Below are positions 22,950 to 35,679 of a stretch of 64,000 nt of DNA, piece after piece. The position numbers and the translations under genes were made by a program. Below the pieces are notes generated by a model that was given only the letters and a program-made list of their open reading frames with translations, had not been told where the DNA came from and ran no database searches. Numbering within the stretch: the stretch's first letter is position 1; each line of letters starts with the position of its first letter. This DNA comes from Ascidia mentula (Eukaryota; Chordata; Ascidiacea; Phlebobranchia; Ascidiidae). The DNA lies in NCBI GenBank assembly GCA_947561715.1, contig OX387201.1:20598001-20662000 (forward strand). The letters run 5' to 3'.

Positions 22950-23650
22950 ATTCTTAACTGATCGAAACCTGACCGCACCCAGGGGTTTAAGTAACATTGA
23001 GTTAAATGTGTGAGAAGTCGAGATTTTGTTTTAATGAAGTCGCCTGAAACGTTCGATCGGAGCAAAATATTGTAAATAAAATAAAATTAGAGCCGAAATG
23101 TGAAACTTTCTGCCCCCAGGCTTCAGCGCACATATTGTTACGTCATTTTGTCTGACACGCGACTGCAATTTCGGTCTTTCTGCATTCAGGCAACTTTGAA
23201 ACGTAAATTCCAATGCAAGCCGTTGGTTACGTTAAAAATCATTAAAGCCGGAGAATCTTTCTCGCTTATTGATATTTCCTTTAAAATATTATCTTCTGTC
23301 AAGTCGTCATGTAAGGTATTGACCTGAATGTGGAGTTGTTCTCTTATTAAAAATTACCTGTTTCTATTACTTTTGTTAGTTGTGCTGCAAGCGACGATTT
23401 AGAATAAAATTGCTCTTGCAAGTAAAACGTTTGCGCATCACCTCTGTTGCGATGTCTGCTCATGTCATAGAAAGCGTGAAGCATTCAATATTCTGTGCAT
23501 GGATGCGCGTTGAAATTACCTCATGTTTATTCACATATTCATGAAATCATGCAGTTCCTGGTACAAGATTAGTGTTAGGCGGTACGTGTTGCAATTGCTA
23601 AAAGTAGCAACAACTTCACCTCATGTGGTTGGGAAGTTACCTGCTGCGTG
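22950..23650. repeat. Local degenerate duplication, unit 2
   Basis: It contains the counterparts ACTGATCGAAACCTG, GTGTGAGAAGTC, TTCTGCCCCCAGGCTT, TTACGTCATTTTGTCTGACA, CAACTTTGAAACGTAAATTC, TGCAGTTCCTGGTACAAGATT and CAATTGCTAAAAGTAGCAAC. The order is the same as in unit 1, about 1.1 kb to the left. Identity is high in short islands only. Confidence 0.6.
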
Positions 23651-24723
23651 TTTAGTGGTAATGAAGTTTTTCTATAAAGCCGGGGGTCTTGCAGCTGTTT
23701 GTCCGCATTCAGTTGCCTGGGACAGGAAGGTGTCGAGGGACAGGTAAAGAAAAGTGTTAAGAAATAATACGAGATCTAACTAACTTGGATGCAAATTACT
23801 TGGGTCGTATTACAAGAAATTGTCGATTAACATTGGTAGCTCACATTGTAATCTTGGAATGCAGTTTTCTAACATTTAACGTTGATCTATGAAGTAAGCT
23901 TGAGGTACAACGTTGCATGTCCTCGCCATGACAAAGCGTGTACGTCCAAAGTACAACAGGTTACCTTACAATAGAGATAATGAAAGCCTAAAAAAATGTG
24001 GTAAATTACTGCAGGAATCAACCTGTGCAGGTCGCGGTGACCGGTGGATCTGTTTTTACAAATCAATATATTATATTCCTGTGACTCGGAGTAAAGCACG
24101 ATCACCGCCTGTGTGTAATTTTTATTTTTTCTCATAAATAATAATTTCGCCTGTTGGCATCCTCAGTTTCTGTCTTATTCAAATTGAAATGTTTCCACTC
24201 CCTTTGGAGTCTCAGGAATATAACAGAGATAATGCAAGTTCACAATTGTTAATGCGAATACAAAGCAAAGACGTGAGCAGAAGAATGTGATAAAAATAAT
24301 GTAGTGTTGATATTAGTCGCAAGAGTAAGTTTTGTAGCTGTTTCAAAACATGTTTGTGTGTAGTTCGGTGGAACGGTTAATGAAACACTTCTTTTCTAAA
24401 ATAGGTCATGCTTTACCATTGCATCGACATTTTCACATGATTGTTTATATCGTTGTCATAGCACCGAAAGCGTGGGTGTGGCGCACCTAGTGGCCATAAT
24501 TGAAAGTTAATTATTACGAAGTTTTACAATCAGCTTTCATAGTTGGTGACTTTTTTAAGATTCTCCTATCTGTCATTTTGTCGAAGTTGAGTTGTTTTAT
24601 GTTCAGAATAAGTTTCTGAGTAAAGGTGAAAATATCAATGAAGCAAACAACTCAAAGATGTTTAATATCAAACAAATATATTTCGCCTAAAGAGGCATCA
24701 TCAGTTTCTGTGACTGCAGAGTG

Positions 24724-24730
24724 TATAAAT
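24724..24730 (+). promoter_or_regulatory. Possible TATA box of the CUB/ZP gene
   Basis: TATAAAT lies about 85 bases before the first in-frame ATG (24809) of the signal-peptide exon. No other core element was identified, so this is a positional suggestion only. Confidence 0.3.
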
Positions 24731-24808
24731 CAGAAGCAACGTAACCATTTAAGTTAACACAAGGTTTATAACTTCTATTACAATAAATAATATTCTCTTC
24801 AGTTGTCG

Positions 24809-27800
24809 ATGTTAGGAAAAACATTTGAAATGGAAATTATTTTCCTCTTGTGCTTGTTCCTGCAAGTTATTACAGGTATTTTTTAACAAGACATTACTCT
24901 AAATCTTTTATGTTATTATCGTACTTGTGTAGGTGGAGGGTCGTCAACTTGCCGACCATCAGCTTATAGTGGACATCAAACTGGTTTCAGCATCTCACAA
25001 TCGTGTGCAAGTTATGGAAGAATTTTATCAACTGGAAATGATGGGGGAATTGCTGCAATATATTTGTACTACAGAACACTCGGCAACAACATTTGTTCGG
25101 TAAAAATACTCGCTTTGTTGTTCTACTAAACCAACCTTAACTTTGAGTTGTGGAAGATCTTGTGCTTACGTGAGCCAAACTTATCACAAGTTAAAAAATT
25201 ATAAGTAAAACAAAATTTTAAAAAATTCCTGCTCGCAACTGCAAGATATAAAATTAATTAGCGTGACGATAAATTGTAATGTTATGTTTGCGGATCGAAT
25301 ATTCTACTTTAACATTTGTGGCATTTTATAATTATCTGTATGCTTTATTCCGACGTCTGTGGTTGAATTATTTTCTGATAATGATAATAAAACAAACTGA
25401 AAGCGAACCATAGAAATAACTGACTAATGCGTTTAGAGGGCAAATACCGGTATGTGGAACAGGGAAATCCCTATTTTTCATACTAACTTTAGGTATGTTA
25501 TGTTATAATTTTAATGTAGGTTTACGAAGGGAGCAACACAAACGGAGCCTTGTTAGGAACGTTTACAGGTAATGGAAGTACAACAGGAATTGTGAAATCA
25601 GATACCGGTTCCATGTATTTAAGTTGTCCCACGTTGCGAGGCATTTCTTCTTCTTCCTATCCCTTCTTTGCATTCATGAAAGGTAATAAACGTAAAACCA
25701 AACAATCTAAGAAACAAGCAGGAAATGTATTTGAATATCATAAATCGATTAAACTTAAGATGCAACCGCATTCATTAATTATTAAATGTTTAACATCGGT
25801 TTTGTCGACGAATATTAAACACCGTTAAACAGTCACGCTTCACTAAACCTTTACATTTTTAAAATAGTAAAAATTTCCCCAGTGAAGAAGATATTTGTAT
25901 TTTTTCTGAATTTCGGAAAGAATCGTTTTGTGAATCACTGAAAGACTTCAACAATTTTTGGAGTTTAAAAAATTTTGTCCTGATAAAGTTCGATTGCATA
26001 ACGACCGAAATGTCGACCAAGCAAATAATTATTTGCCATAAGAACTTATGAGGTTTTATGCCTAAGATTTAAACGTTTAAAAACAATTGAAGCCTTTAAG
26101 ATTTAAACGCTTTATATTTTTTTTGTGAAAACTAAAGTTCGAATTAGTTTGATGCGAAAATAATTCTAAAACTGGTAAAAAAAATCCCTTTGAAGAAAGT
26201 TCGATTGAAACTTAAACTCTGTAAATACGCGTTGCAAAATGAAAAATGTTTGGTCAACTTGGAATCTGAGCTGAACTCCATTGAAACCACTTTCATCTAA
26301 AGTCCGGGCTAAATTCAAAAACTCCTGACCATTAGCATTCCAGGCATCCTGTCTGAACCTTTTTGCTGAGCTGTAATCACTCTCCTGTCTGAACGTGTAG
26401 AGTGGATTTAGCTACACTTATGCGGCTGCTCACAACGCGTCACACTAGCTTCACATATGTGAAGGTGACCACCACCGTATAGCGCAGCACAAACATGTAT
26501 ATTTTTACTACACCGGGATTCGAACCCAGGATATACAAAGCACCACGATTAGATTTAAACATACTTTCGTATATGTGAATACAATTTTAACTAAGGTGAC
26601 AACAAGTGTTTGATTCAGTTTCCAATACGTAACCATCTTATTTGCCAGCATTAGTTTTTTTTCGTCGAATATTAAAGATTTGGTCAAACACTGAAACTAC
26701 ACAAACGTTTGATGCAACATACAATTGAGGTAAAAATATACAGTATTTAATACAGTGGTTTCCAACAGGAATTGCCGCGGTACAATCGATTCCAAGTTTA
26801 TACGATGCTGTGCAGTGATGTTATAACACAAATTGTCAACTTATTGTCGTGTTTTGGTCGAAAAAAGTGGACTTGCTCTGATTCGGCTAAATTTCAGTTT
26901 AATTTAATTTCTACAATCTCATGCAAGTACTTGAATTATGAAATGTTGTTTAGTTAACGAACAATCTTGTGATTCGGAGTTGAACGTGGACGATCTTCCA
27001 ACAACACTTGTTCTTCAAACTTCGAGCGATGGAAACTTGTTACAACGCCTGGCTTGTAATTACACTGTGACAAGTCCAGTGAGATGTAATTTCACAATAT
27101 CTGCTTCAGCTGTTCGCAGCAGTACGTTTGGCCGCGGTGGAAATGCAGACGGACTCAATGTAAGTTGCATTCAGAAAGTTTTCGTGACTGCCATTATAGG
27201 GACGTTGTTGTTATCTTTGATATAAAAACAAACTAAGTTCATATGATCTCCTGTACCTTGTTGTTGAATAGATTTTATCTGATGATCCTTCACATCCTGG
27301 GGTAATTATTGGCGGGGATCAAATAATAAAACTTCAAGCCCGAAGAATTAATATTCAAATATTCGTATATCACTCTGACACTCCTCATCCTTCAATCAAC
27401 ATCAGCTCAGGTTTGTATTAAACTAAGTTCGACAATAATGTGAAGCGGAAGTTATGAAGTGGATTGATCAAGTTGAGCAACCGATCATACAAAGAGACTT
27501 AGAAAACACAAACCGATTACATAATTCACAAATGCGGACACTAGTGCACAATTTTTATTGTGTGTAGATGACGTAGTTATTATGTGTCTGATTTATGACA
27601 TTTTAAAACCAAATATTTTTCATAGACGTTTATGTTTCAATTAAACCCTGTTCTCACGGGGACAGTTATGTGTCACCATAAGCACTCCCACTATATGGCT
27701 TTGCCGATGATATTACGCACTTCTTGTGTTTACAAGCTTTTGCTTGACATTTCGATGCAAAGCTAACTCTGACGGTCAGCTGATTTCATTTATAAAACTT

Positions 27801-30800
27801 CCAGTAATTAATGTAAACATAATAGTCAGAAAGAATAACTGGGAATATAAATTGAGACGAAATAAGGTTCATTGACCCAGGAATATTTTTGATCTAAAAT
27901 CAAAGGAGTTTAAAACAGGAAAGGTGAAACAAGAGTATTTTATTTTTTCAGATTGCAAGATGTATAACGAAATGGAATGCAACACCAATTCTATGAAGTT
28001 GAAGTAAGATTTAAAATTTCTAGAAATTGCTAGAGAATTAAATAGTTTTTTCATGAATTGTTACTTTGAATTTATCCAAATTAAACCAAAACAATATAAA
28101 AACAAATATACAAAATTTAAATATATTATTCATGTTGTAGATATTTATAGACTTGTTAGCTTCTATTATCATTTGATCTGTTCAATTAGAACGACAACTT
28201 TTAACTTTGTATTGGTTATAAGTTTTGTTGCTTCAATGAAATTTGTTTTGATAAAACTTCAGTTAATCTAAAAAAATAAACCAGTTATTATAAGTAATCA
28301 CAATCTCATTTTGATGTCGCTTTCGATCTTTTCTTACTGATTTAAACGAAATCTTACACGTCTGTTATTTGCTTCTATTATTTTTTTATAGGTAAAAATT
28401 TAGCGACACATTTTACAACATCAACTTCACCAAATCTCATGGTTATTTAAACAACTTTTATTCCAGTGTCAGTTCTCGTGGGTTAAGTGCATTGGAAGCA
28501 AGTGGAAAAGATATTTTGTATATTTCGAATCGTACAATGACAAGTCTTGATTCTCTCCCTGGAAGTTGTAAAGTTGCAGCGAAAAATCCTGTTTTCCAAT
28601 TTGAACTGGATGCGTGTCCTTCAACTCTGGAGGTAATTATATTTAGTGAAGAAATATTTTCCGATGTTCATCTGAATTTACGAACTTAGCAATTAGGCAC
28701 AGGAATATTGACTGAGATAAAGCATGTCATAAACCTCAACAAAAACATGTAACAATTTTCATTATCGACCAACTGATAAGAGCATAGTCTTCATTATTAA
28801 TTATTCGAACAAAAATATACTTTATATGTTCTTCGAAGAAATCCCAAAGCAACATAAGCATCATGTACCAAGTTCGCAATTACAAATTTACCACTCAAGT
28901 TGTGAGACGGACATCTTACAATCCATTCTGGCAAATATCGTGCTTTATTCCAGGAATGTTAAACAGAGATATCAAAACTGCTTCTGGAGCAATATCAACT
29001 AAACTGTACGCATTGTAATATGTTTACTTTTTTAGTTTGGTGACATTTATGTTTTTGTTGAAACTTAACAGGAAAGAAAGTTATCTGACTTCACATCGTA
29101 GTGTCGGGAATATTACGATCAGATTTGAGTTGTTTAGTGACGAGCAAATGAAAAATCCACTCAGATCAAATTCAATCGTCCAAGTTCCAAACTTCGTTTA
29201 CGCTAAGGTTGATTCGGCCAGTGGAAGTGGAAAGTTTCACACATCTCTAAGGGTATGTTTTGTTCAATGATAATTTGAAATAAAAATGTGTCAGTATTTT
29301 GTGCATGATTAAGGCTGTGCTGGCTATAAGCTAAGCCGTAGAAGTGTGGCCTGAAATACACATATATGCGTTCACACATGGTAAAAATTTTATGCTAAAC
29401 AAATATACTCATCAATGAATTTCTCGAAGCCAAGGATGCAAATAAATTAACTTTTAATACAAAACTTTGTTGATCATTCTACTTCTTTATTACTAAACTT
29501 ACGCCATAAGTTATGTAGATGGACTGGGTTAGTGGCTGGCTCTAAAGGGTGCCGTTTTTGGCACTGACAATACGTTGTTTATATATGCATGGTTTTTATT
29601 AGATATATTAGGAAATTTTTTGTACATAATTTGTGCTAGGATTCCATATTTAGCCAATGATTTAATGAAACTCTGTTTGTCAGTTAAAATCGTGCTGGGT
29701 CAGCAACCGGGGTTCTGATGAAGGAGGTTTGAAATATGAACTCATCACAGAAAGGTAAAAATGTCGACGAAAAAAAACTTCCAAATACATTCCTGTCAAT
29801 TATGTTCAAGTGAAAGTGATTTAAGAATGTCAGAAAACATAAGCATGAAATTTAACATATTTTCAACCTTACCCACTATTTCTCATTTAAATTAAGTGTT
29901 TGTTTAACTTGTATTTCATGCCACAATATTAACTCAGGTCTATAGAAATTTGTTTTATTCTTACTTAAAATGTTTGATTTGTTCGATTTAAAATATAAAA
30001 AGTTTACAGATAAAATCATATTATCGCAGTTGCAAAGTCGTCCACGAGTTGGAGTCAGAAGATTCAATCGTAATTTTGAGAAACTACCAAAGCACTTTCG
30101 TATCCTTTAAGTTTCGCTCATTCGTGTGGAACAACGTGTCTGTGAACGAACAATCACTGTACGCTCATTGTTACGTGCAATTATGCGATAATACCAGCGA
30201 CGACTGTCAACAACCGGTGAGGTTTTATACACAGTAACATATTGGTGTTTTCTGTACAAACACAAAACTAGTTTTACGATACATTTTCGGACTAGCATTT
30301 ATGGAAATACATAGCAATATAAGATAATACTTTTTCATACGTGTTTCACAGGATTGCTCACAAAGACGTGAACGGCGATCAGTGGATTCGGATATAGAAG
30401 AGATTTTAACGGTTGGACCATTCTACGTTTCAGCTCCGGATTTGTGTGGAAAGGTGAGGAGCCACAATGTTTAGATACCTCGGTATATTGTCTGACAACT
30501 ACAAAATTTCTGCATATTGTAGGAAAATGGTGGATGCTCAGATTTCTGTAACGATGAACTTGGAGTTGTTCAATGTTCTTGTTTTAAAGGCCGCTATCTC
30601 GGGAATGACGAAAAAACTTGCATTGGTGAGAATTAAGTTGGGTTGAATATTATCATTTATTATACCTCGTTTTTCATACAAAAATATTCTTAATTATAGT
30701 GATAAATTCTAGTTATAATCTTTCATACTCCACTTACCGAGCAAATTGTGACCATGGTTAACATTTTTTCTTATGTTTTAATAAGTTTGTGTGAGTTAAT

Positions 30801-31039
30801 ATTCACCATACTTATCTAACCTTACCTATAGTATGTGCATGTGTGCAGATGTGGAAGAAGCATTGAAATCTGAAGGTTTGCAACACATGAAAGGTGTTTA
30901 CATATCAGTTGGATTCATCGTTCTCCTGCTTGTTATGGTGCTGGGGTTGGTTGCATGGTTTATAAGAGGAAGATTCAATGAGAGAACTGATCGTAGATCG
31001 TTGCAGTCGAAGACATACATGTACATCCCTGCTAAATAA
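24809..31039 (+). CDS. CUB-ZP-EGF single-pass membrane glycoprotein
   Basis: Exons: 24809-24875 (signal peptide, FLLCLFLQVITG), 24933-25099, 25520-25682, 26954-27159, 27272-27410, 27952-28003, 28467-28632, one near 28954-29005, 29072-29252, 29684-29754, 30030-30216, 30352-30453, 30523-30625 and 30849-31039 (TAA). Exons 2-3 resemble a CUB domain (QSCASYGRIL, VYEGSNTNGALLGTF). Exons 4-5 encode an unrecognised Cys-poor region. Exons 6-11 follow a ZP module: DCKMYNEMEC, FELDACP, KSCWVSN, CKVVHELESEDS and LYAHCYVQLCD. Exon 12 has the dibasic RRERRS, a furin-type site. Exon 13 is a compact EGF-like domain (GGCSDFC, CSCFKGRYLG). Exon 14 has a transmembrane helix (VGFIVLLLVMVLGLVAWF) and a short basic tail. 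ZP proteins polymerise into egg coats and apical matrices after furin release; a vitelline-coat or epithelial role is inference. The junction from exon 7 into the 28954 exon does not keep frame in my reading, so that small exon is uncertain. Confidence 0.8.
26505..26535 (-). repeat. tRNA-like B-box segment in intron of the CUB/ZP gene
   Basis: The minus strand reads CCTGGGTTCGAATCCCGG then TGTAGTAAAAAT, a B box and acceptor-like end related to the SINE at 14243. The surrounding 26380-26505 may be its body. It lies in the 1.27-kb intron after exon 3, the longest intron of the gene. Confidence 0.45.
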
Positions 31040-31580
31040 CTGATCGTTTGCTGCCAACTTGTATTTGTATTAAACACGTGCATGAATACTTGACTAACTG
31101 AGTTTGTGTAACACGTTGTAAATACAAGCCCCCATATGCATGTACAATTTTGATTTATGTCGTCACACAGAATATGGGAATCTAAGATAATGGCACACAT
31201 GAGATCTGTACTTCATTGTTCATGTTGCGATGTAATCTTGTCAATGGATTTGTCGTATTTCAAGTTTATTAGGTTACGAAACAGCAACCTTAGTTGAATG
31301 GTAATGAAACGGTAAAATGACCACAAATCAAATCGATTGTATGTCACGCGAAAAGTGAACAATATCCACCAGAAATAAGAAATATTCAGAATGCATGTGA
31401 CGATAGGTGGGCACACGGCAGTGCTGGCCAAAGCAAAACGCAATATATGACAAGAAAACGGCAAGCCGAAGCCCAGTTTGCGCTACGAAGTATTTTTACA
31501 TTGTTTCGTTCCTGCATCAAGCAAGCGCCGGTAGACTATTGGATTTATTGAAAAAGCCACCGGATAATGATAAGTAGAAT
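31040..31580. other. 3' flank of the CUB/ZP gene
   Basis: No coding exon is supported. Short minus-strand open frames here (30898-31704) lack recognisable domains. A canonical AATAAA close to the stop was not found; ATTAAA occurs at about 31069. Confidence 0.5.
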
Positions 31581-33237
31581 TCACTAAAGCAACGGTTAAT
31601 AAACACTTACGACTGCTCGGATTATGAAAGAGCGCATAAACTGTTACATATATCTGAACTTGGAGACCGATCTCAAGCAGAATTAATGAATGAGATGCTG
31701 TCATTGTTAGGTCGCAGTGTTTTTTTCGTTATATCTTTCTGCAAAGGTTGCCCGAAGAAATACGAATTATACTCGCAAAAGAAGATTTTGACGACCCACG
31801 TGTTTTTGCACAACGTGCTACCATTCTATGGAAGGCAAGGGCCGAGGAGTGCTATGCGTTCACGGCTGCCGCAAAGGTAGACAAGCGCAACGCGCTCGCG
31901 GCGTCTCCACGTGCATCTACATGCAAATCAGAAACTTTGTTTTTACCATCAGCGTTTTGGTGAAAAGGCAAAGAAATGTCAACCTCCCTGCAGTTTCCAG
32001 GGAAACTCGTCAGCCGGCCGTTGTTAATTGCCTTATCGGCCGGCAAAGCTCATAACCTCTTTCACATTTGGGATCAAACCACTCGTCGTTATTTTTTAGT
32101 TGATGCAGGCGCTGAGGTCAGCGTTTTTCCGGCATCACGTAATGCTCGTCAACAGCAAGCTAAAGGAATCAAGTTTATTACAGCTAACGGCAGCTAACGG
32201 CAGCAGGATGAATACTATTTGGAAAAAGATGCTCACACTCGCAGCAGGCAAATTTTGTTGAAAATGCATACTTGCCGCTGTATCGCAACCTCTACTGGGA
32301 GCCGACTTTCTCCGTGCACATTCCTTGCTGGTAGACCTACGTCACAGTTGCATTGTTCATTCATAATCGTTCGCCAGCATTCCTACAAAAGGCACACATA
32401 ACAAATCGTCGCGCATTTGCAAATTGACCACATTTACTGACGATTTTAAAAAGTCTTCTCTCACGGTTTCCGTCTTTAACCGCACCCAAGTTTTCCAGCA
32501 TTGACCCCAGACACAAGGTCCAGCATCGCATTTGCACAAATGGATCACTGGTTCATGCACTGGCACGCCGTTTATCCACCGAAAAGCTTGCAATCGCTAG
32601 AGCAAGTATCATGTCCCCCATTTATAATTCCATGTCAAAAAGGAATGCTCAGCTGCAGTGGTCTCGTGATTTGCAATGTGCTTTCGACGCAGCAAAACTT
32701 GCGCTGGCCAATGCAACGAAACTTAACCATCCACATCCTGATATCACAGTCGCCCTGACTGTTGATGCATCCGATAGGGCTGTAGGAGCGGTGCTTGAAC
32801 AGCATATAAAGGGGGTTCGGAAATTTCTTGCATTTTTTAGTCGTCATTTGCGTGTTAACGAGATGAAGTACAGCGCATTCGACCGAGAGTTGTTGGCGGC
32901 TCATCTGGCTATTCACCATTTCCGATACTTTCTAGAGAGCCGTATATTTACCCTCAACACCAACCACAAAATGTTGACTTTTGCGTTACAAAGGGCGGCG
33001 GATCCATGGTCGGCAAGACAACAGCGCCACTTGTCCGTCATATCCGAATATACAACGGACCTTCGTTATGTACAAGGTAACTACAATTGTGTTGCTGATA
33101 CATTATCCAAAGCAGTGATTGGCTCCATTCAAAATCCTGCAATCAATCTGGATCACATTACTCTTACCAAAGCACAGCATGTTTCATAAGTTGGGGGGCG
33201 CTTGGTGACATGGAAAAAATTCTCTTGTTGCGTAAGT

Positions 33238-33593
33238 CAGTGTTTCCCACCGGTGGTACTTATAACCACTAGTGGTATGCGACCGCATTCCAGGTGGTAC
33301 GCGAGCACCTTTCCGTGATTATCTTAGCTCTTACTTGGTGGAACGTGCGTTTAGCGCCTTCACCACTTTTTTAGATGGAAAAAGAAATCGTCTTGATTTC
33401 GGCAGTTGAGGAACTTACCATTGTTTTTGTCAGACATGAAACCTGATATTGAGAAATTTGTGTCATTCCACCAACCTCACCAATCGCATGAATTGGAAAT
33501 AAATTCCTTGTGATTTTTGTATGTTCTGTTGGGCGTTGTTAAATGACTATGGTGTTTAGGGGGCGGTACAGAAAAAAAGTTTGAGAAAGACTG
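33238..33593 (+). mobile_element. hAT DNA transposon deletion derivative with transposase 3' remnant
   Basis: The left end is CAGTGTTTCCCACC and the right end, read inverted, is CAGTCTTTCTCAAAC, giving imperfect terminal inverted repeats of hAT type. The interior still encodes the end of a hAT transposase dimerisation domain: LVERAFSAFTTFLDGKRNRL, then after an in-frame TGA and shift, LPLFLSDMKPDIEKFVSFHQ. The first part of the transposase is gone. The 8 bases on each side (GCGTAAGT and GTCTAGCC) do not match, so the target duplication has decayed or an end was lost. It sits inside the Ty3/Gypsy fossil between the RNase H and integrase parts. Confidence 0.75.
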
Positions 33594-33716
33594 GTCTAGC
33601 CCATCCATCAGTCAGAACAACAGTCATTTCGTCAAGGTTTGTGCGGCGGTTTAAACAAGCAAGTTGCAGAGTGGGCTCGACAATGCTTGCAGTGCCAACG
33701 TGCAAAGATTCAAACT

Positions 33717-33822
33717 TTTTTTTTTGCCACACCGGGATTCGAACCACTGATATCCTGGCCACGAATCCCGATCGGGTTTTCTTCTTGGTATATGGGTCGG
33801 GCGCTTGACCGATGCTGCCAAT
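33717..33822 (-). repeat. tRNA-like SINE nested in the Ty3/Gypsy fossil
   Basis: On the minus strand: GGTCAAGCGCCCGACC, then CCGATCGGGATTCGTGGCC, then AGTGGTTCGAATCCCGGTGT, GGC and a run of nine A. It matches the units at 14243 and 61090 over their full length. A tail of A at the 3' end supports retroposition. Confidence 0.65.
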
Positions 33823-34020
33823 CACCCGCCATCATGACTTACCACGTTGATATTGATATTGTTGGTCCTCTACCGCCATCACAAGGAAGTAGATACTTAC
33901 TTACCATCGTCGACTGGCCAGAAGCCATGTGGCGGATGCCACCCTTGAATTTATTGAAGCGTGATGCGTTTTGCTTTGTGTGTCTCGCCCTTTTTCTGTG
34001 CCTTTCTTTAGAAATTTAGC

Positions 34021-34700
34021 GTGATCTTGCAACGGCGCGCGGTCAATAAAATACAATACATGCTCAAACACCCACTTCAATATCAAGATAATTACGCAAC
34101 AGATAAAAAGTGCCTCATGCTTGTGACATCGTCTTTTTCAAATGATGAACGTGAGTTGTCCAGGTTATAGTCTGTCATCATTGTAAACCCCGAGATATTT
34201 AATATTATTTGATCGCATAAGGTTTTCATGTCCGATGGTGATGGGGAAATCCCCAGTGCTTGAGGTGGAAGGGGAAACATTAGGAACTTTGTTTCCGAAT
34301 GTTAAGAGAAACCACAGGTGTCCTGTTTAATCCAAGGCATCCGGTTTATCCTTGTGTTTCAAAAGAATAACTGAACATTGTGAATCTTGAAGAACAAATG
34401 AAAACGTTAACTTGCTCGTGAACATCCAACCAGGATTTGTTTCTACGCTGACATTAGAGCGGTTACCATTTATAGAATAATTTGTATTATTTACCTGTGG
34501 TCGACATATGTATGGAGTGATAATAAAACGATTTCATAGGATTGTTTTGTGCAATATCCCGCATGGTATAAGTGATACCGGAAGCCCTTATACCTTACAA
34601 ATATCTGTACAGTCGAGACCCAAAGCGCATGCTCTTAATTATTCGTACAGAAGGTTGCACCTTAGGAAGAAAGCAACCATCAAACATGCTAAATAGCGCC
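34021..34700. other. Unassigned stretch between retroelement fossil and repeat array
   Basis: No coding exon is supported. A small frame at 34508-34696 has no domain. GGGGAAATCCCC-like palindromic patches at about 34242 recur in degenerate form at 34826 and 47706. Confidence 0.5.
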
Positions 34701-35679
34701 CTAAAGTTGTTTCTGTGTAATGTTAAACTTTAGGTGACTTTGTTTGCATAAAGTTTGTCGTCAGCTGTGACGTCAACAATTTGAGAGCGCTCAGCTCGGT
34801 AAATACTCAAACCACCTCACAGATGGTCGATGGGGATTTCCTTGGTTTATGCGTGGCATGGTTAAACTAGTGCGTTCTGCTTCCATATTGCGAGTCTTGA
34901 CAAAACAAATCACTTCATGGAACAACATGTTTCCGTCCCAAATTGAGTCAATACGATTTTAGTCAATTTTTGTTAATTTAAATTCGATGCTAGAATTTTA
35001 ATAATACAAACCGCCTGAGGGCGCCAAAGAATTAAATGCAGAGTTACAAAGTTGATCGGCGACTGGTGAGCGGGCAATTATCCAACCGATAAAGGCGTTT
35101 GTCCCACATACACCGAATAAAACAACTGATCGTGATTTTGCCCATATTCGAAACCTGCTGGTGCGGCAAAATAATCGACCACCGGTGTGGATAAATGTAG
35201 AGCGTATGTTATCTGGAGTTCTGCATGTCAAACAACAAAACCTCAACATTTCACCAAAAGGTTGCAGTCGTGTGGAGTGACGTCAACCTTCAAAACCTTT
35301 GAAATAACGAAGTTTAATTTGTATTTGACAACGAATTTCGTTTAAAAGCAATTTTAAACGCTTCCACAAGCCTGCAGAAGAGAGCTATAGGATGATATTT
35401 TGTTAGTAAATTGCAACTAGGCGTCAGTTCCACAGCAACACTTACCCAATGGCACTAACATAAAGCATTATACATCGGTATTACGTCATCGTGGAATACG
35501 AATTCGACAACCGAATCGTAAGAATAATTAGTCCCGTTCACAAGTCCTCGCTTTTGTAAACTTAAGATTGAATGAAATTCGGTGCGTGAAAGTAAATGAT
35601 TAACCAGAAACCACATAAAGTTCGTTTGCCTAAGATGACGTCAAAAGTTACAGAGCGTTCAACTTCTTAATTACGAGTC

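Larger units (their letters stand above)
21079..24808. other. Gene-poor stretch between protease and ZP gene
   Basis: No coding exon is supported. It holds the protease 3' UTR, then a degenerate local duplication (21855-22740 versus 22950-23650). The remainder (23650-24700) is unclassified AT-rich DNA. Confidence 0.55.
31580..34020 (+). mobile_element. Ty3/Gypsy-type retroelement fossil, broken
   Basis: Recognisable parts in order are gag-like sequence (about 31630-31900), aspartic protease (LVDAGAEVSVFPAS, about 32100-32140), the 3' end of reverse transcriptase with RNase H (32611-33185: LTVDASDRAVGAVLEQ, FSRHLRVNEMKYSAFDREL), and an integrase zinc region and core (about 33640-33960: CLQCQRAK, DIVGPLPPSQGSRYL). 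Much of the reverse transcriptase is not visible. No flanking long terminal repeats were found. It carries many breaks and at least two nested insertions (33238-33593 hAT remnant; 33717-33822 SINE), so it is old and inactive. Confidence 0.88.

Noticed and set aside
31483-32046. Minus-strand frames over the Ty3/Gypsy fossil
   Set aside because: Antisense shadows of the gag and protease region.
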